A DNA stretch of 64,000 nucleotides from Agrostemma githago (lineage: Eukaryota > Streptophyta > Magnoliopsida > Caryophyllales > Caryophyllaceae), in NCBI GenBank assembly GCA_958450325.1, contig OY288243.1, positions 42,573,378-42,637,377 of the forward strand, written 5' to 3'. A program made the position numbers and the translations under genes. The notes beneath the pieces were generated by a model that was given only the letters and a program-made list of their open reading frames with translations, was not told the DNA's origin and did not search any database. Each line of letters starts with the position of its first letter. Position 1 is the stretch's first letter. Shown here piece after piece: positions 11,123 to 23,229 of the stretch.

Positions 11123-12243
11123 TTATGGGTAGTAGCGCTTCAACTGGTCCAAGTTGGTTGGGTTGACGAATTCATTCCCATCCAAGTCTGTCAGCATCAC
11201 TGCTCCTCCCGATAGGACCTTCTTTACTAAATATGGCCCAGTCCAATTGGGTTTGAATTTTCCTCTTGGGTCGACCGGTAGTAATGCGCGGACCGATTTT
11301 AGAACTAGATCCCCTTCTTTGATATTTCTTGGCCTAACTCTTTTGTTGAAAGCCCGTTGGATCCTCTTTCGATATATTTGGATATTGTTGAGGGCCCGGG
11401 ACAGCAGTTCGTCCAAAAGAACTAGCGAATCGTATCGGGCTTGCACCCAATCTGCTTCCAACACTTGGCTCTCAAGTAGAACCCTGAGGGATGGCACTTC
11501 TAGCTCGACTGGTTGGACCGCCTCCATTCCATTGTTACTCCGGTGGTTGGAGTTACTCCGGTGGCGGTGCGAATTGACGTCCGATACCACCAAAGGGCGA
11601 AAGGTATTTTATCGGGCCAGTCCCGGTAATTCTTAGCCATCTTTTTAAGTATGGTGACAATTGTTTTATTAGCCGCTTCTACCGCTCCATTTGTCTGGGG
11701 CCGGTATGGTGAAGATTTATGCCTTTGGATTTTATATTTTGCTAGCAACGCAGCAGTTTCAGCTTGGAAATGGGTCCCGTGATCACTGATTAACTCGTGC
11801 GGGATCCCGTATCGGCATATGATCTTGTTTTGGATGAATTTGGTAACATTCTTGGCATTCAAGATCCGGTACGACTCGGTTTCGACCCATTTGGTGAAAT
11901 AGTCGATAGCCACCAAAATGAAACAATGACCTCCTGTCCCAGAAGGGTTCACGTTTTCAATTATATCAATACCCCATGTCGAAAATGGCCATGGTGATGT
12001 CATGGTGTATAGTAGGGAAGACGGCAGATGTTGTACATTGGCAAAGATCTGACAGTTATGGCAGTGCTTGACATATATCTGACAGTCGGTCTTCATGGTG
12101 TTCCAATAATACCCGAGTCTCGTGATTTTTTGAGCTAGCATATGGGCGTTCATATGCGGCCCATTTTCACCATCGTGCACCTCGGACATAACCTTCTCGG
12201 CCTGTACTTTATCGATACACAGGAGGAGAGCCCCCTGTGCCAT
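11123..12243 (-). pseudogene. Integrase of the Tat element
   Basis: The integrase domain runs from 12243 to about 11500 and continues in another frame to 11123, so at least one frameshift falls near 11500-11590. The N-terminal zinc-binding residues are visible (HDGENGPHMNAH then DCQIYVKHCHNCQ). The catalytic core shows WGIDIIE, SDHGTHF and TNGAVEAANKTI, so the acidic triad is kept. The C-terminal part (RVRPRNIKEGDLVLKSV, KFKPNWTGPYLVKKVL) matches the usual Ty3/gypsy integrase tail. It would insert the cDNA into the genome. It is the last domain of pol and converges on the antisense ORF. Confidence 0.9.
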
Positions 12244-12880
12244 CTTTTGGTATAACTGTCCGTCGTCCGTACGAACAAATTGGATCTTCGCAAGGCTTTA
12301 TTGGCCCGGTTTTCAGTTCCCGGGGGATATTCTCCCGTCGTCAAGTAAGTTAGGACAGCCTGATACCAAGGTTCCGGATCAGTTATCTCAATATCGTGGA
12401 TGGCGTGGATATAAGCCGGCTTGGAACGTCTTTCAACGCAGATTGGCATGCTGGTTAAATGCTCCGGGATGTTTAGTAAGGATGCCAGTTTGGAAAGTGC
12501 ATCTGCAAATTTATTTTCTTCCTGGGGTAGATAGATATACTCCACCTTTTGGAATTGCTTCTCGAGAACCCTTACTCGCGCTTGGTAAGCCACGAGATTG
12601 GCGTTCCGAGTTTTCCATTTTTGGAGAGCTTGATTGATGACTAAAGATGAGTCGTCATGGACCCGGAGGTTTGTTACTCCTAGATGAGCGGCGGCTTACA
12701 ACCCGTGAATGCACGCTTCATATTCGGCTGCGTTGTTAGTCACATCAAAGTCCAACTTAATGGTAACGGCGTGTGCTCTCCTTTCGGTGAAATTAATATA
12801 ATCCCGACTCTGAATCCTCGGAATTTAGACGCCCCGTCAAAATACAAATCCCATGTTTCGGTGTCGGTGTGGAATATGTC
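12244..12880 (-). pseudogene. Second (archaeal-type) RNase H of the Tat pol
   Basis: After the conventional RNase H and a short linker, WDLYFDGASKFRGFRVGI begins a second RNase H-like domain. It ends in another frame with ENKFADALSKLASL near 12500. A duplicated RNase H of this type is typical of the Tat lineage and supports the classification. The domain is broken: the middle part around 12600-12740 is out of frame with both ends. Confidence 0.8.
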
Positions 12881-13432
12881 TTCATCTGGAAAAGCCCAGG
12901 TATCTGTGTGCCCTTCTTCAGATACGGGACTATCGGCGAGGAATACGGCTACTACCCGGCCTTTGATGGCTTTTAATGGTACGAACTTGAGGTCGAACTC
13001 TGCTTCCATCAAAGTCCATCTGGACATCCTACCGTTAAGGATGGGCTTCTCGAATAGGTACTTGATAGGGTCCATTTCGGATAAAACATGTACCTCGTGA
13101 CTAAGCATATAATGTTGGAGCTTTTTAGTGTCCCAGACCAAAGCTAGGCACGTTTACTCGAGCATCGTGTACTTGCATTCGTATTCCAGGAACTTCTTAC
13201 TAATGTAGTAGATAGCCCGTTCTTCTGAATCGACTGTCTGGGCCAGCATAACCCCCATGGCCGTCTCAGTCGTTGTTAGGTATAACGACAAAGGCAAACC
13301 GGGTTGAGGTGGCTTTAATACCTGTGGTGCAAACAGAATTTCTTTGATTTTATCGAAAGCCGCTTGACATTTATCGTCCCATAGTGTTCGCTCTCCTATC
13401 TTCAGTTTCTTGAAAATGGGTTCACATACCAT
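12881..13432 (-). pseudogene. RNase H of the Tat pol
   Basis: WDDKCQAAFDKIKEILFAPQ followed by PGLPLSLYLTTTETAMGVMLAQ and ERAIYYISKKFLEYECKYTMLE is the RT connection and RNase H region of Ty3/gypsy elements. A stop near 13154 separates it from YMLSHEVHVLSEMDPIKYL, where the domain resumes. It normally degrades the RNA strand of the RNA-DNA hybrid. Confidence 0.85.
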
Positions 13433-13516
13433 GGTTAACTTTGAAATGAACTGAATAATGTATTGGACTTTCCCGAGAAAGCCCCTTATTTATTTTTCGG
13501 TTTTGGGTGGTTGCAT

Positions 13517-14366
13517 CTAAGTGATGGCCTTGATTTTAGCTAGGTTGACCTCGATGCCGCGTTGGCTAATGATATGGCCCAGTAATTTGCCTGATGTTAC
13601 CTCGAAACTGCTTTTTTGAGGGTTTAGCCTCATGTTGTATATACGCAGTCGGGTAAAGAATTTTCTTAGGGCCGCAATGCGCCCGTTTCGGTCTTTGGAC
13701 TTAACAATCATGCCGTCCACATAAACCTCCACTTCCTTATGCATCATGTTGTGTAGTAGAGTTGTGGCGGTTCTTTGATAAGTGGCCCCGACATTGATGA
13801 GCCCAAATGGCATAACGGTGTAACAGTAAGTACCCCAAGGTGTAATGAAGGTGGTCTTACTCATGTCTTCTTCTGCCATTTTGATCTGATTGTATCCGGC
13901 ATACCCGTCCATTAATGATAGAAGGGCATGATCGGCCGTGTTATCCACCAGTATGTCAATGTGTGGCAAACGAAAAATCGTCTTTTGGGCTACCCTTATT
14001 AAGGTCCCGGAAGTCTACACATACCCGCACCTTGCCGTCCTTCTTGGGTACCAGCACGATGTTTGCAACCCAGTCTGGATATTCAGACACTTGTATAAAG
14101 CCCGCTTTGAAATGCTTGTCGACTTCTTCTTTGACTTTGAGAGACCGTTCAGGCCTCATTCTTCGGAGTTTCTGTTTTAACGGTTTACACCCATTTTTTA
14201 GGGGTATATGGTGTTCATCTATTTCCCGATCTATCCCCGGCATGTCCTTGTAGGACCATGCGAAGACGTCCTTGAATTCCTGGAGGAGGTCCGTGAATTG
14301 TTTCTTCTCCTCGGGATCTAAGGATAGACCCAACTTAAGCATCTGGGGCTCTAAAGTGGTTCCCAC
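13517..14366 (-). pseudogene. Reverse transcriptase of the Tat pol, active-site mutant
   Basis: The fingers and palm motifs are in order: FKAGFIQVSEYPDWVANIVL, VPKKDGKVRVCVDFRDLNK, LSLMDGYAGYNQIKM, FITPWGTYCYTVMPFGL, then YVDGMIVKSKDR. The active-site YVDD has become YVDG, with the changed codon at 13712-13714, so one catalytic aspartate is missing. A frameshift near 13960 splits the domain. The RT therefore cannot be functional in this copy. Confidence 0.92.
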
Positions 14367-14453
14367 ATTGATGGACTCGGTTTCTTCAATTACCGAAACT
14401 CGGGATTCTCTTTGTTTGAGTTTCTCGATCAGATGCGGAGGCAGAGGTACCTG

Positions 14454-15251
14454 TTAATCGGGTTTCTCAATGTCATTGCATTTAAAATTTTTGAAATTGA
14501 ATGAATTTTGGAAATAAGACAAGTCGTAGGCGGAATGGTTTTTGTTATTATTATTAATAGTAAATTTTGACAACAGCTCAAAGAGAGCGGCCATCTGCTC
14601 GTTGGTCAGTGGCGGGATAGGGAGTGCTCTCGGGATAGGCCCCGAGACTCCAGTGGCTAAAGGAAGAGGGGTTACAGACTGGACTCTAGCACTGGACCAT
14701 CTAGACTTGGACTCAAACTCCGACTCCGACTCAGACTCAGACTCAGACTCGGACTTGGACTCAGTATCCGGCATGTCCCCCTCGCCGGTGGTCATCTTGT
14801 AGACTCGACTCTGGCTGTCGGTCCACTTGATGGTCTTTCTCCAGGCCCTCTTTCCGGCGCCTGTACCAACTTCGAAAATCAGCTTCGTCGGGTCGAACCG
14901 GTTACTGCGGAGGATTAGGTTGACCAGATCTTCTTTTGGGGCGGGGATGGCCTTGTCTTCCCCGAATAGGAGCCCCAGCACGGTCTCGAAATTGTCGGCG
15001 CACTCCTTGGAGTCCGTCAGGACAAGGGTGAATATGTCATCGGGGATGAAATTGCATTTCCGAGCCGTTTTGGTCTCGGGATATGTGACAGTGGGTTGGT
15101 AGAGGCCCACCTGGATAGCTCCGAAGACTGGAGTAACGAAGTAATCGGTCAATTTCGGGCTATAAGGGCCCAAGTAGGTACCCTTGAGGATGTTGGTGGC
15201 CTTGTGATTGCCGGCCCGAACCACGTTCTCCGGAGTTATAGTATACCCCAA
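14454..15251 (-). pseudogene. Linker region of Tat pol with an acidic Ser-Glu repeat
   Basis: This 265-codon stretch lies between protease and RT and matches no catalytic domain. It contains an alternating Ser-Glu run (around 14700-14770, encoded by a GACTCA-type triplet-pair repeat) and an Asn run. The N-terminal half (TPVFGAIQVGLYQPTVTYP) is moderately ordered. I infer a lineage-specific linker. Confidence 0.6.
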
Positions 15252-15311
15252 ACCGAACTGTGATTCGCCGTCGTTTAGTACATCGATGATCTTCCCAGCT
15301 GGAAGATATGG

Positions 15312-16087
15312 TCATGAGGTAGCCCTCGGTAAGTAACCCAAGTTCTGTAGCATTGTATCGATGCTAGTAGTGAAGTAGGGCCTGAAGAGATATTCCTCTT
15401 CGATCATTCCCACCAAATCAAATCCTCGTGGGTCGGCCCGGCCCGTAGCGTTCCAGCTTGCCACGGTAATGGGGGTTGCCTCTAGTGTGATGACACCGTC
15501 TAGAAGAGGCGTCTTGACCTTTCTATGTAGGGTAGAGGACACGGCCTTGACCGCATGGATCCAAGGCCTTCCGAGCAGCAAGTTGAACGACGAGGTGACA
15601 TCAATCACCTAAAACTCCAGTTCTTTCTCGATTGGGCCCGTTATGATTGTCAGTTTAAGGGCCCCATCAACCAGTTTTGGGCTCCCATCGAAGGCCTGGA
15701 TAGTATGGGCCGTCGGGAGGTAGTCGGCCTCGGTAATGCCGAGGGCCTTAGCAGTCTTAGGGGAATGACATTTACAGCAGACCATTCGTCGATTAGGGTC
15801 ATTGGGAGGTACTTTCCTCGACAAATGACCGTTATGTATAGGGCCAAGTTATGATTGGGCCCGAATGGTGGGAGATCAGACTCAGAGAAGGTGATAAGCG
15901 GGCCTTCTTCTTTGGGCTTGCCCTTGAGATAGGGCATAGTAGTGGCTCCCATTTCAGTAGGGGTAACCTGTGAGATGACCTTGATCTCATCGAGAGCTTT
16001 GGTAAGTGCCTCCAGATGTGCTTGCGAGCTAACTAGAAGCTGCCATATGGTTAGATCGGTTCGAACCCTCTTTAATTGCTTGACCAA
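15312..16087 (-). pseudogene. Aspartic protease of the Tat element
   Basis: FSESDLPPFGPNHNLALYI leads to YLPMTLIDEWSAVNVIPLRL, where Tat proteases usually have a D-G-G/S-A active site. Here the residues after the aspartate are altered. In a second and third frame the domain continues with TIQAFDGSP and NLLLGRPWIH. Two frameshifts (near 15800 and 15608) split it. It would process the polyprotein. Confidence 0.8.
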
Positions 16088-16136
16088 GGCTGTGTCGTTG
16101 CTTGGTTCTTCGGGGTCAGCTTCCGTCCTGGCAAGT

Positions 16137-17425
16137 TCAGTGACGGTTGTTGGGGGTGGGACGCCCGGTGGTGGCGAGGTGGTTGGTGGCTAAGACCTTA
16201 GACTTAGCTTTTCGTACCTCTTCAATGGTGATGGGGACAGCTTCCCCTTTAGCCAGGTACACATCGTCTTCGTCATCGAACCATATCCCGTTAATTTGTG
16301 GGATAAAAGGGGAGATGAGGTGTGAACAATCGATTACCTCGCCAGTGAATATAGCATGGCCACTAAACGGGTTTTCTTTGTTGCTCGGCTTGTTCCCGCG
16401 CAACGGTATTTTCCCGTTCTTGATCAGATCTTGGATCAGATGCTTCAATTTCAAGTATTTTTCAATGTCATGCCAATTACCTCGATGATATTGGCAATAG
16501 GCCTGGACGTTGTAGCTCTTGGACCTTTTCTCCACTGGAACATCGAGAGTTGGGCCTATCGGTTGGATCAGGCCCTTTGAAGATAGCCTTTGTAAGGCAT
16601 AGGTATAGGTAGTCCCTATATCCGTGAATACCCGAGTTGGAGTATTCTTTTTGGACGAGGTATCCAGCAGATTAACCTCATCGAAGATGTTGCGGATTGC
16701 AGCTGCAGGTGTGGGCTTGCTCAGAGATGAACTGGCCCCTTGATATCCCTTGGTAGAGGCCTTAGTCAGGCTCTCTAACCTTAAATCATCCTCGATCCCT
16801 GTGCCCATTTCAGTTAGGGTGGCAACGTTAGGAATGACGGTATACCGGAGATAGACCCGGTAGGAAGGGGGGAGGTTCTTGACGAAGGCCTCCACTAGGA
16901 CTTTCTCGCTGGGCTTATCAACCAGCTTCACACTCTCAGCCTTCCATCTTGGAAGATATTTAGTGAACCCTTCTTTGGGCTCTTGGGCCATGACTTCCAG
17001 AGTACGCATCGTAGTCTGGACCTCGGTATTGTCAGCATAATTCCGAGCAAATTCAGTCGCCACATCATCCAAAGTCTTATACTTCTTGGAATCGAGCCTG
17101 TAGTACTAGACTTTGGGATGTTTCTCAAGGGAAGAAGCGACAAGTGCTTGAACATGGTGGATTTTACCCCCTTGACAGCCATAAATTCTTTGAAAGCCCG
17201 GATGTGATGGACCAGGTCTTCAGTACCCTCAAACATCGGTATTCCCGTAAGGTTGAGGTTAGCAGGCAACTCGTTCTTCAGAGGCGGGTAGAAGCGAGCA
17301 TTTTCGGTATGGATCGAGTTGCTTGTTGACAAGTGGACCTGCTCGTCAAGTTTGCGAACAACGCTGATTAATTCAGCTATGGGCCCAGTGGGCTCAGATC
17401 TAGCGAGGGGAGTCCCTTGGTCCAT
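16137..17425 (-). pseudogene. gag of the Tat element
   Basis: The first frame starts at MDQGTPLARSEP (17425) and holds NLTGIPMFEGTEDLVHHIRA. It shifts near 17080 into DDVATEFARNYADNTEVQTT, followed by YLPRWKAESVKLVDKPSEK and AYCQYHRGNWHDIEKYLKL, the nucleocapsid-like Cys/His segment of this group. A paralogous fragment lies at 62965-63937 on the other strand. Gag forms the virus-like particle and binds RNA. It is disrupted by at least one frameshift and a stop before protease. Confidence 0.88.
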
Positions 17426-18507
17426 GGCACTCTAACGGGTGGCATGGGTGGTTTGGTCGGTCCTGATGGCCGTCAACTGAGTTTCCATCTTGACCAGTGT
17501 GGCCTTCAATTCGTCCAAGATTTCTTGCATCTTACGTTGACGTCTGGTTTCAGGTGGCTTGTCTGTAAGAACACCGCGTAATTAGAAACTAACCCGATTT
17601 CTAGAATAGAAAGTACACCCCGAGCAAGACTGAAAAGGGAAATAACTCGAAAAAGACGCCTAGACGGGTGATTTGTGAAAGGTGGGCCTCCCTTGGGATC
17701 CGGTTATGTGGACCGGGTCCTGTTCTAAGGAAGGTCCACGTGAGACATCCCCAGGCTTTGGACTCGAATGTGTAGACGGGCCCTCCTTTGTAGGAGTATG
17801 TCCTACGTAGGTGGGCCTTGCCTTCGTCTAATAAGGCGGACTGAGATAGGGAAGTCCTAAGAAGATGAAGGTTTTGAAAAGGGATTTATTGGAAAGTCTG
17901 AGAAGACTCGGTGGAGGGCCAGTTTTTTTTCGAAAATCGGAAAGTGTATCGGGCCATAATTTTGAAAGTTCGAAAATATTTTCGAGTTTTGGAAAGGGCA
18001 GAATACTGGCTAGAAATTGGCTATTTTGAGTTAAATCATTAGTCCTAAGTTCGGTATGTTTCCCGGGTCTTGAAATTGGATATTTTGAAGAAAAAAAATG
18101 TATTTCTGAAAATTTGACGGTTTTTGAAAAAACGACCTTAGAAACCAAGTAGCACATAGTCACACAAGCATAATAACGACACCATGTATGCTCCACACTA
18201 AGTCTCAGTCTGTCGAAATAGGGTCTATACTAGTGTACATGGCCTTTCCGAGAATCGGGACGGACTTCCTAAGTCGAGTTGAGCTTAGAACATGCCGCGA
18301 AACCCATACGAACTAACCATGGACACCTTTGACAGATCCATGTTGGAGTACATCAATAGTATAGTGGGACGTCGGTCACCAATACCGGCCCGGGAAAAAA
18401 TGGGGTTATGTATGAACCGTACAACTAAAACGCGTATTGTACTAGTCAAACGATTTCTATTCGAGTCTCACCCAGAGGATGCCGATGGTAAGTCACGCAT
18501 CAGTTAA
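17426..18507 (-). other. Leader of the Tat element between PBS and gag
   Basis: About 1.1 kb of untranslated leader. No convincing ORF is present; the 122-codon minus ORF at 17828-18196 has no recognisable domain. Long leaders are usual in this lineage. Confidence 0.6.
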
Positions 18508-18525
18508 TCCCCAGCGGAGTCGCCA
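18508..18525 (-). promoter_or_regulatory. Primer-binding site, tRNA-Arg type
   Basis: On the minus strand, three bases after the LTR terminus, stands TGGCGACTCCGCTGGGGA. Tat/Ogre elements are known for an arginine-tRNA PBS of this form. It fixes the element orientation and the 5' LTR edge at 18529. Confidence 0.85.
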
Positions 18526-18528
18526 AAT

Positions 18529-19284
18529 TGTGGACATGACATACGTCCACCCCGACGCGGCCATGCGCGGGTTTGGGGAGGCGAATGAATCTCCATATGA
18601 GATGGGTCAATTTGAAATTTAAATCGAAGTGGAGTCGCCGCCGAACTTTGTGGGAATTCGGGCCCGTCCGAACCCAATCTATATCTTAGTGGGCCATGCA
18701 CAAAGTATGGCCCATTCGGATGTCAGAGTTTATGGGGCTCGTCCCTTTGCATTTGATACCGATACCGACATTATCCGATACCGTGTATTGAATGACTCTC
18801 GTGCGCCAACGGTTTCGGGAATCCGGAAACCGAGGTTCTGAGTACGGGGTGAGGGTACGTGTTGGGAAGTTCACAAAGAACACCCAACCCCGCCCGCACA
18901 TTAGCGGCCTCTACTAGGATATCGTTTGACTCTCTAATACGCGCGTTAGTGATACGATGAAAATGATATGCAAACAGTGTTTGGCCTAAACATGTGAACA
19001 ATTGAATGGGTTTCTAAGTTGATTTAATGCATCTAATACTAACATCAAAGTTATATTTAGCATGCGGGTTCATTTTAGTACAATAAAATAAACAACGGCA
19101 ATAAAAAGCAAACAATAGAAATAAACGTGTTAGTAACGGTAATAACGGTTTATAACTAAAATGAAATTGCATGGTTTGGAAAAGTTTTATGACATGTGAT
19201 TGATTTAACACAAGTTGACCGAAGTCATAGAAAAATATTGTCGAGACTAGAAAAGCATTGTAGGACTCACGGTTTTTTACGTGA
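18529..19284 (-). mobile_element. 5' LTR of the Tat element, 3' segment
   Basis: This matches 5864-6615 of the 3' LTR almost base for base. It is cut at 19284 by element A, whose TSD CGTGA occupies 19280-19284. The LTR resumes at 54534. Confidence 0.93.
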
Positions 19285-20361
19285 TGATGGTAGGACTTGC
19301 CGTGGATTCTCCCGATCAAATAGAGTCCAAATATACCTAACACGTAGCTAGGGTAAGTCGGGTCGAGTCCACGGGGAGGGTAATAGGTGTCTAGACTAGG
19401 ATCAACTTACAAACAAGACTAGGTCACCAACACAACACAAAGGGGGACAAACTAACAAGAATTGATTAACTATGTTGATTGGAGGTGATGAAACTAGACT
19501 AACAATGAACTAGGTATAACATGAATTAATTGGAGCAACTAAAGCTAAAACTATCAACTAACTAGATGAGAAATTGCTAACAAGAAGGAGGAATCAAATT
19601 GGGAAAAGGTAGGGTTAGTTTGGGTTCATAAGTGTAGTAGGATAGTTAGGAAAACGAGGGTGTAAGGTTCACCTAGTTACTAAGGTCGGACCGCGCTCTC
19701 GCGTCAAAGACAAAACCCGAATACTCATGCAAGATGCTACCTAATACACAAGGATTCAACCACAAATCAACGACACAATGAGAATAGGAAGACTAGCAAG
19801 AGAAGGATGGCCAATTCTACTCAAACAAGCAATTCAACAAACACATAATGTGCTCAACATGTGACTAGTAACAAAGAATCTACCTTTACCCCCAATCAAA
19901 CCCTAATCACCCATAATCCACACTTAATCCCCGTACTAACCCCACAAGAGTCTACTCAACCATGTTTAAACTAACATCAACATAAACAAGAGAAATCAAC
20001 ACAAACATCCAAACATTCATTATGAACTAGCAAGAACAATGAACAATATGTAAAGATTAAAACTTGAAAAACAATGAAGGATTAAGAGAAAAGAGAATAA
20101 GAAGATTATACCAACTAACAAGAGGATGAAAAGATGAGAACTTGTATTATAAGAACACCCAAAAATCTTCACCAAATGTTGTGAAGGTTTGACGGATTCT
20201 CCAAGAGATTCCTTAATACAAGATTAACTATTTAGATTAAGCTAAGATTAACAAAGATTAAGAAAAGATTAATGTAAACTAAGCTAAGGATGAAGAGAGT
20301 CTAATTAGGGTTTAGAATAATGTAAAGTAATGTAAGGTGCTTAAACAATACAAAGGGAGGG

Positions 20362-20369
20362 TATTTATA
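20362..20369 (-). promoter_or_regulatory. TATA box in the element A 3' LTR
   Basis: TATAAATA on the minus strand lies about 75 bases downstream of the nearest palindrome. The partner LTR has the same box at 53984-53991. Confidence 0.6.
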
Positions 20370-20444
20370 TGGGTTCACGAGCAAAGAAGAAGAAAAGAAG
20401 TGACGCGGCCTCTGCTGGGCCCTACGCGTCCGGGAAGGGTGAAG

Positions 20445-20568
20445 ATCCCGACCGGGATGGGTGGTATCGACGGGGAAGGACTTGCTCCCGACCGGGATGG
20501 ATGGTCAGTGGCGCCTGTTTGCTTTCCTTTTTCATCCCGGTCGTGATGCTTGCAATCCCGACCGGGAT
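20445..20568 (-). promoter_or_regulatory. CCCGACCGGG-type array in the element A 3' LTR
   Basis: Three near-perfect ATCCCGACCGGGAT motifs and two weaker ones (TATCGACGGGGA, ATCCCGGTCGTGAT) lie upstream of the TATA box. The partner array at 54048-54190 has the same order with substitutions in individual copies. Confidence 0.7.
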
Positions 20569-20620
20569 GGATCTTGTAGGCTTCAAATGAGATCTCAAGG
20601 GTCCCTACTTGCTCCACATG

Positions 20621-22245
20621 TGTGGACATGACGTAGGTCCACCCCGACGCGGCCACGCGTGGGTTTGGGTAGGCGAATGAATCTCGTGGTGAGATTGTTC
20701 TCGGGTTCGAAATTTAAGTCAAAATGGAGTCGCCACCGAATTTTGTGGTTATTCGGAACCATACGAGCCCACTCTATGTCGTCATGGGCTATACACAAAG
20801 TGAGCCCACTTCGGTTTCAGAGTTCATTGGGCTCGTCCCTTTGCATTGCAATATCGATACCGTCTAAACCGGCTTTCGTATATAGAATGACTCTCGTGCG
20901 CCAAGGGTTTCGGACATCCGGAAACCAAAGGATCTGAGTAAGGGGTGAGGGTACGTGTTGGGAAGCCCACTAAGGACACCCAACCCCGCCCGCACATGGC
21001 GGCCTCTACTAAGACATCGTTCGTGTTCGTGTACGCGCGCTAGTAAAATGATAAAATGATATGCAAACAGCGTTTTCGGGCTAAGCATGTGAATTATATG
21101 TGAATTACGTCATTTAATGCATCTAATTATGGTCGAAGTGATTTAGCATACGAGGTTCATTTATAAAGCAATAAGCAAGTAAATAAACGAAACTCGGAAA
21201 TAAGTAACGTACAAGTTACACGGGCGGAAATACAACCCGGAATTCACAATACGACGATTATTATAACGATTAGAAGAAATAATAAACTAAATAAGAAAAG
21301 CGAGAAATAAAACACACGACTCGACAAAGACTCGGGTATAATAAATGTTCACTAAATCGTGAGTTAGCTAGATGGACCAACCTTAATTAATTACGCATTG
21401 CATTGCATATTAATTAAAGGACGGAGGTTCGAGACCTAGGCGTGATTCTAACCCGATCTCGAACCTTGATGTCTTGTCCCGACTTATCATCTCGAGAAAT
21501 GGAGTCCAAATTAATTATGTGTCGGATACGACTAAAGAGTCGTCGACACAAAATATAATAGTGTGAGACCGTCGATCAAAGTCGTTTTAAGTGTCGTGAT
21601 GTAGTTTTAGAAGAATGAGTTCACGTGATGGTCTTTACACGCGTTGACTAAAAAGTCGTAAAGAAAAGACGAGTTTCGAAATATGGACATATGTCGCGAA
21701 GGTCGCATATTAATGTAAGGACCGAAAAGGGTAAAAAGTCGGAAAAAAACGAAAAAGTGAGTTCGGCCAAACAGTCCTCCCCGCGAGTCGCCTGACCGGC
21801 GTGCGACTCGCATGGGGGTCTGAGCGCGGGTCTTTTGTTTGTCGAAAAATCGCCAATTTTTATAGTCGCATGCCAATGTGGGTTTATTTACTCGATTTAT
21901 GTTTTTGCTAGATTAGGAATTTTGAATTAGTAACGAAATTGCATCCTTCTACGTCACGACATCGAAACTAATCCTTCCGGATTATGTGATGTCGGTTTTC
22001 GTGACAACGGGTTTCGTACTAATTGAAATGGAATCGAATGCGTTCAACTACAACCGATTGCAATCACGTCACGCCCTTGAGAACATTGGGGCGGGGCTCC
22101 TCGAAAGGGCTCCACCTCCGTCGTTACTCGTAAAGGGATTAGACGGACTTTAGGCGATCGTCGTAGTCAAACGTATTTGAAACCGAATACTAGTATTATT
22201 ATGTACATATACACATACACGGTATTAATTGTTAATGACGAAATG

Positions 22246-22281
<36 letters not shown>

Positions 22282-23229
22282 GTTAGTGGTTAGAGTACAT
22301 AAATAAAATGTTAGGTGTTAGAGTACATAAATAAAATGTTAGTAGCAAAATTAAAATAATGTTAGTAACGGAATTAAAATGTTAGTGCTAGTAATAATAA
22401 TAATAGTAATAATAATAATAATAATAATATACATATATATACATAATCAAAAGGAAAAGAGAAAGGAGAAAGAGATGTCGGGATTTGAATTACACCCTCA
22501 ACCTACATGCTTAATGGCCTCGGAAACGAACTCGTAATAGCGACGGGAGCGCGGGAGTGTCGAGATATGTAGGGTGAGTTATGGTGTGTGTCTTTGACGA
22601 GTTTTGATCTCGGGATTTTGAATATGTGTGTGTGTGTATGTATGCCGCCGGTTTTTCGAGGGCAAAAGGCTCGGTTTTTTTGTATGGTTTTGCTTGGGGT
22701 TGTAGTGTAGGATGTTTAGGTAGATTAGGGTAGAATATGTAGGGTGAATGAGGTTTGCAAAGGCTCTCCTTAAACTCTCAAAGCTGAAAAATGCAAAGGG
22801 TTAGGGGGTGTATTTATAGACTTGATCAAGTGAATCAAATGGGTTGAGTTATTATAGGAAAATGTTGACTCTTGATTTGATTTGCTAATTTTGAATTCTG
22901 ATTTTGTGCGCCAATTTTCGAGAATGAACTTGGCTGATTTTGTGAGACGGTTTCGTCTTTGACCGGGTTTTGACCCGGTCGCTAAAAGACGGGATTTATT
23001 TCCAGTGACGGTTTTGACCCAAATTAGTCTCATTTTATTGGAAACGGCCCACTGGGCCTGGATTTGAGGTCGATTTTGAGAGATTTGCACTCCGCTAAAT
23101 GCCCACGTCGGATACTATTGATTCCGAGTCCGTATTCGAGCGTATTAAGTCACGTTAGCGTCCGATCATCATTGGGTGTTTTGTCGGGAACTGCTATAGA
23201 CACTAGCAGGCAAAATGCGGGTGTCTACA
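20621..23229 (-). mobile_element. Solo LTR inserted in the element A 3' LTR
   Basis: It starts TGTGGACATG and ends GTGTCTACA, with a 4-5 bp CATG/ACATG duplication at the edges. The other LTR of element A has the uninterrupted site CTCATGGGCTTC near 54238. The internal region and PBS are absent. It contains AAAT (about 22241-22281) and TAA (about 22395-22430) microsatellites, a duplicated 30-bp GTTAGAGTACATAAATAAAAT unit (about 22298-22345), a minus TATA box near 22808-22816 and the conserved CATGTAGGTTGAGG block (reverse) near 22495. It has no palindrome array upstream of the TATA box. Confidence 0.88.
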
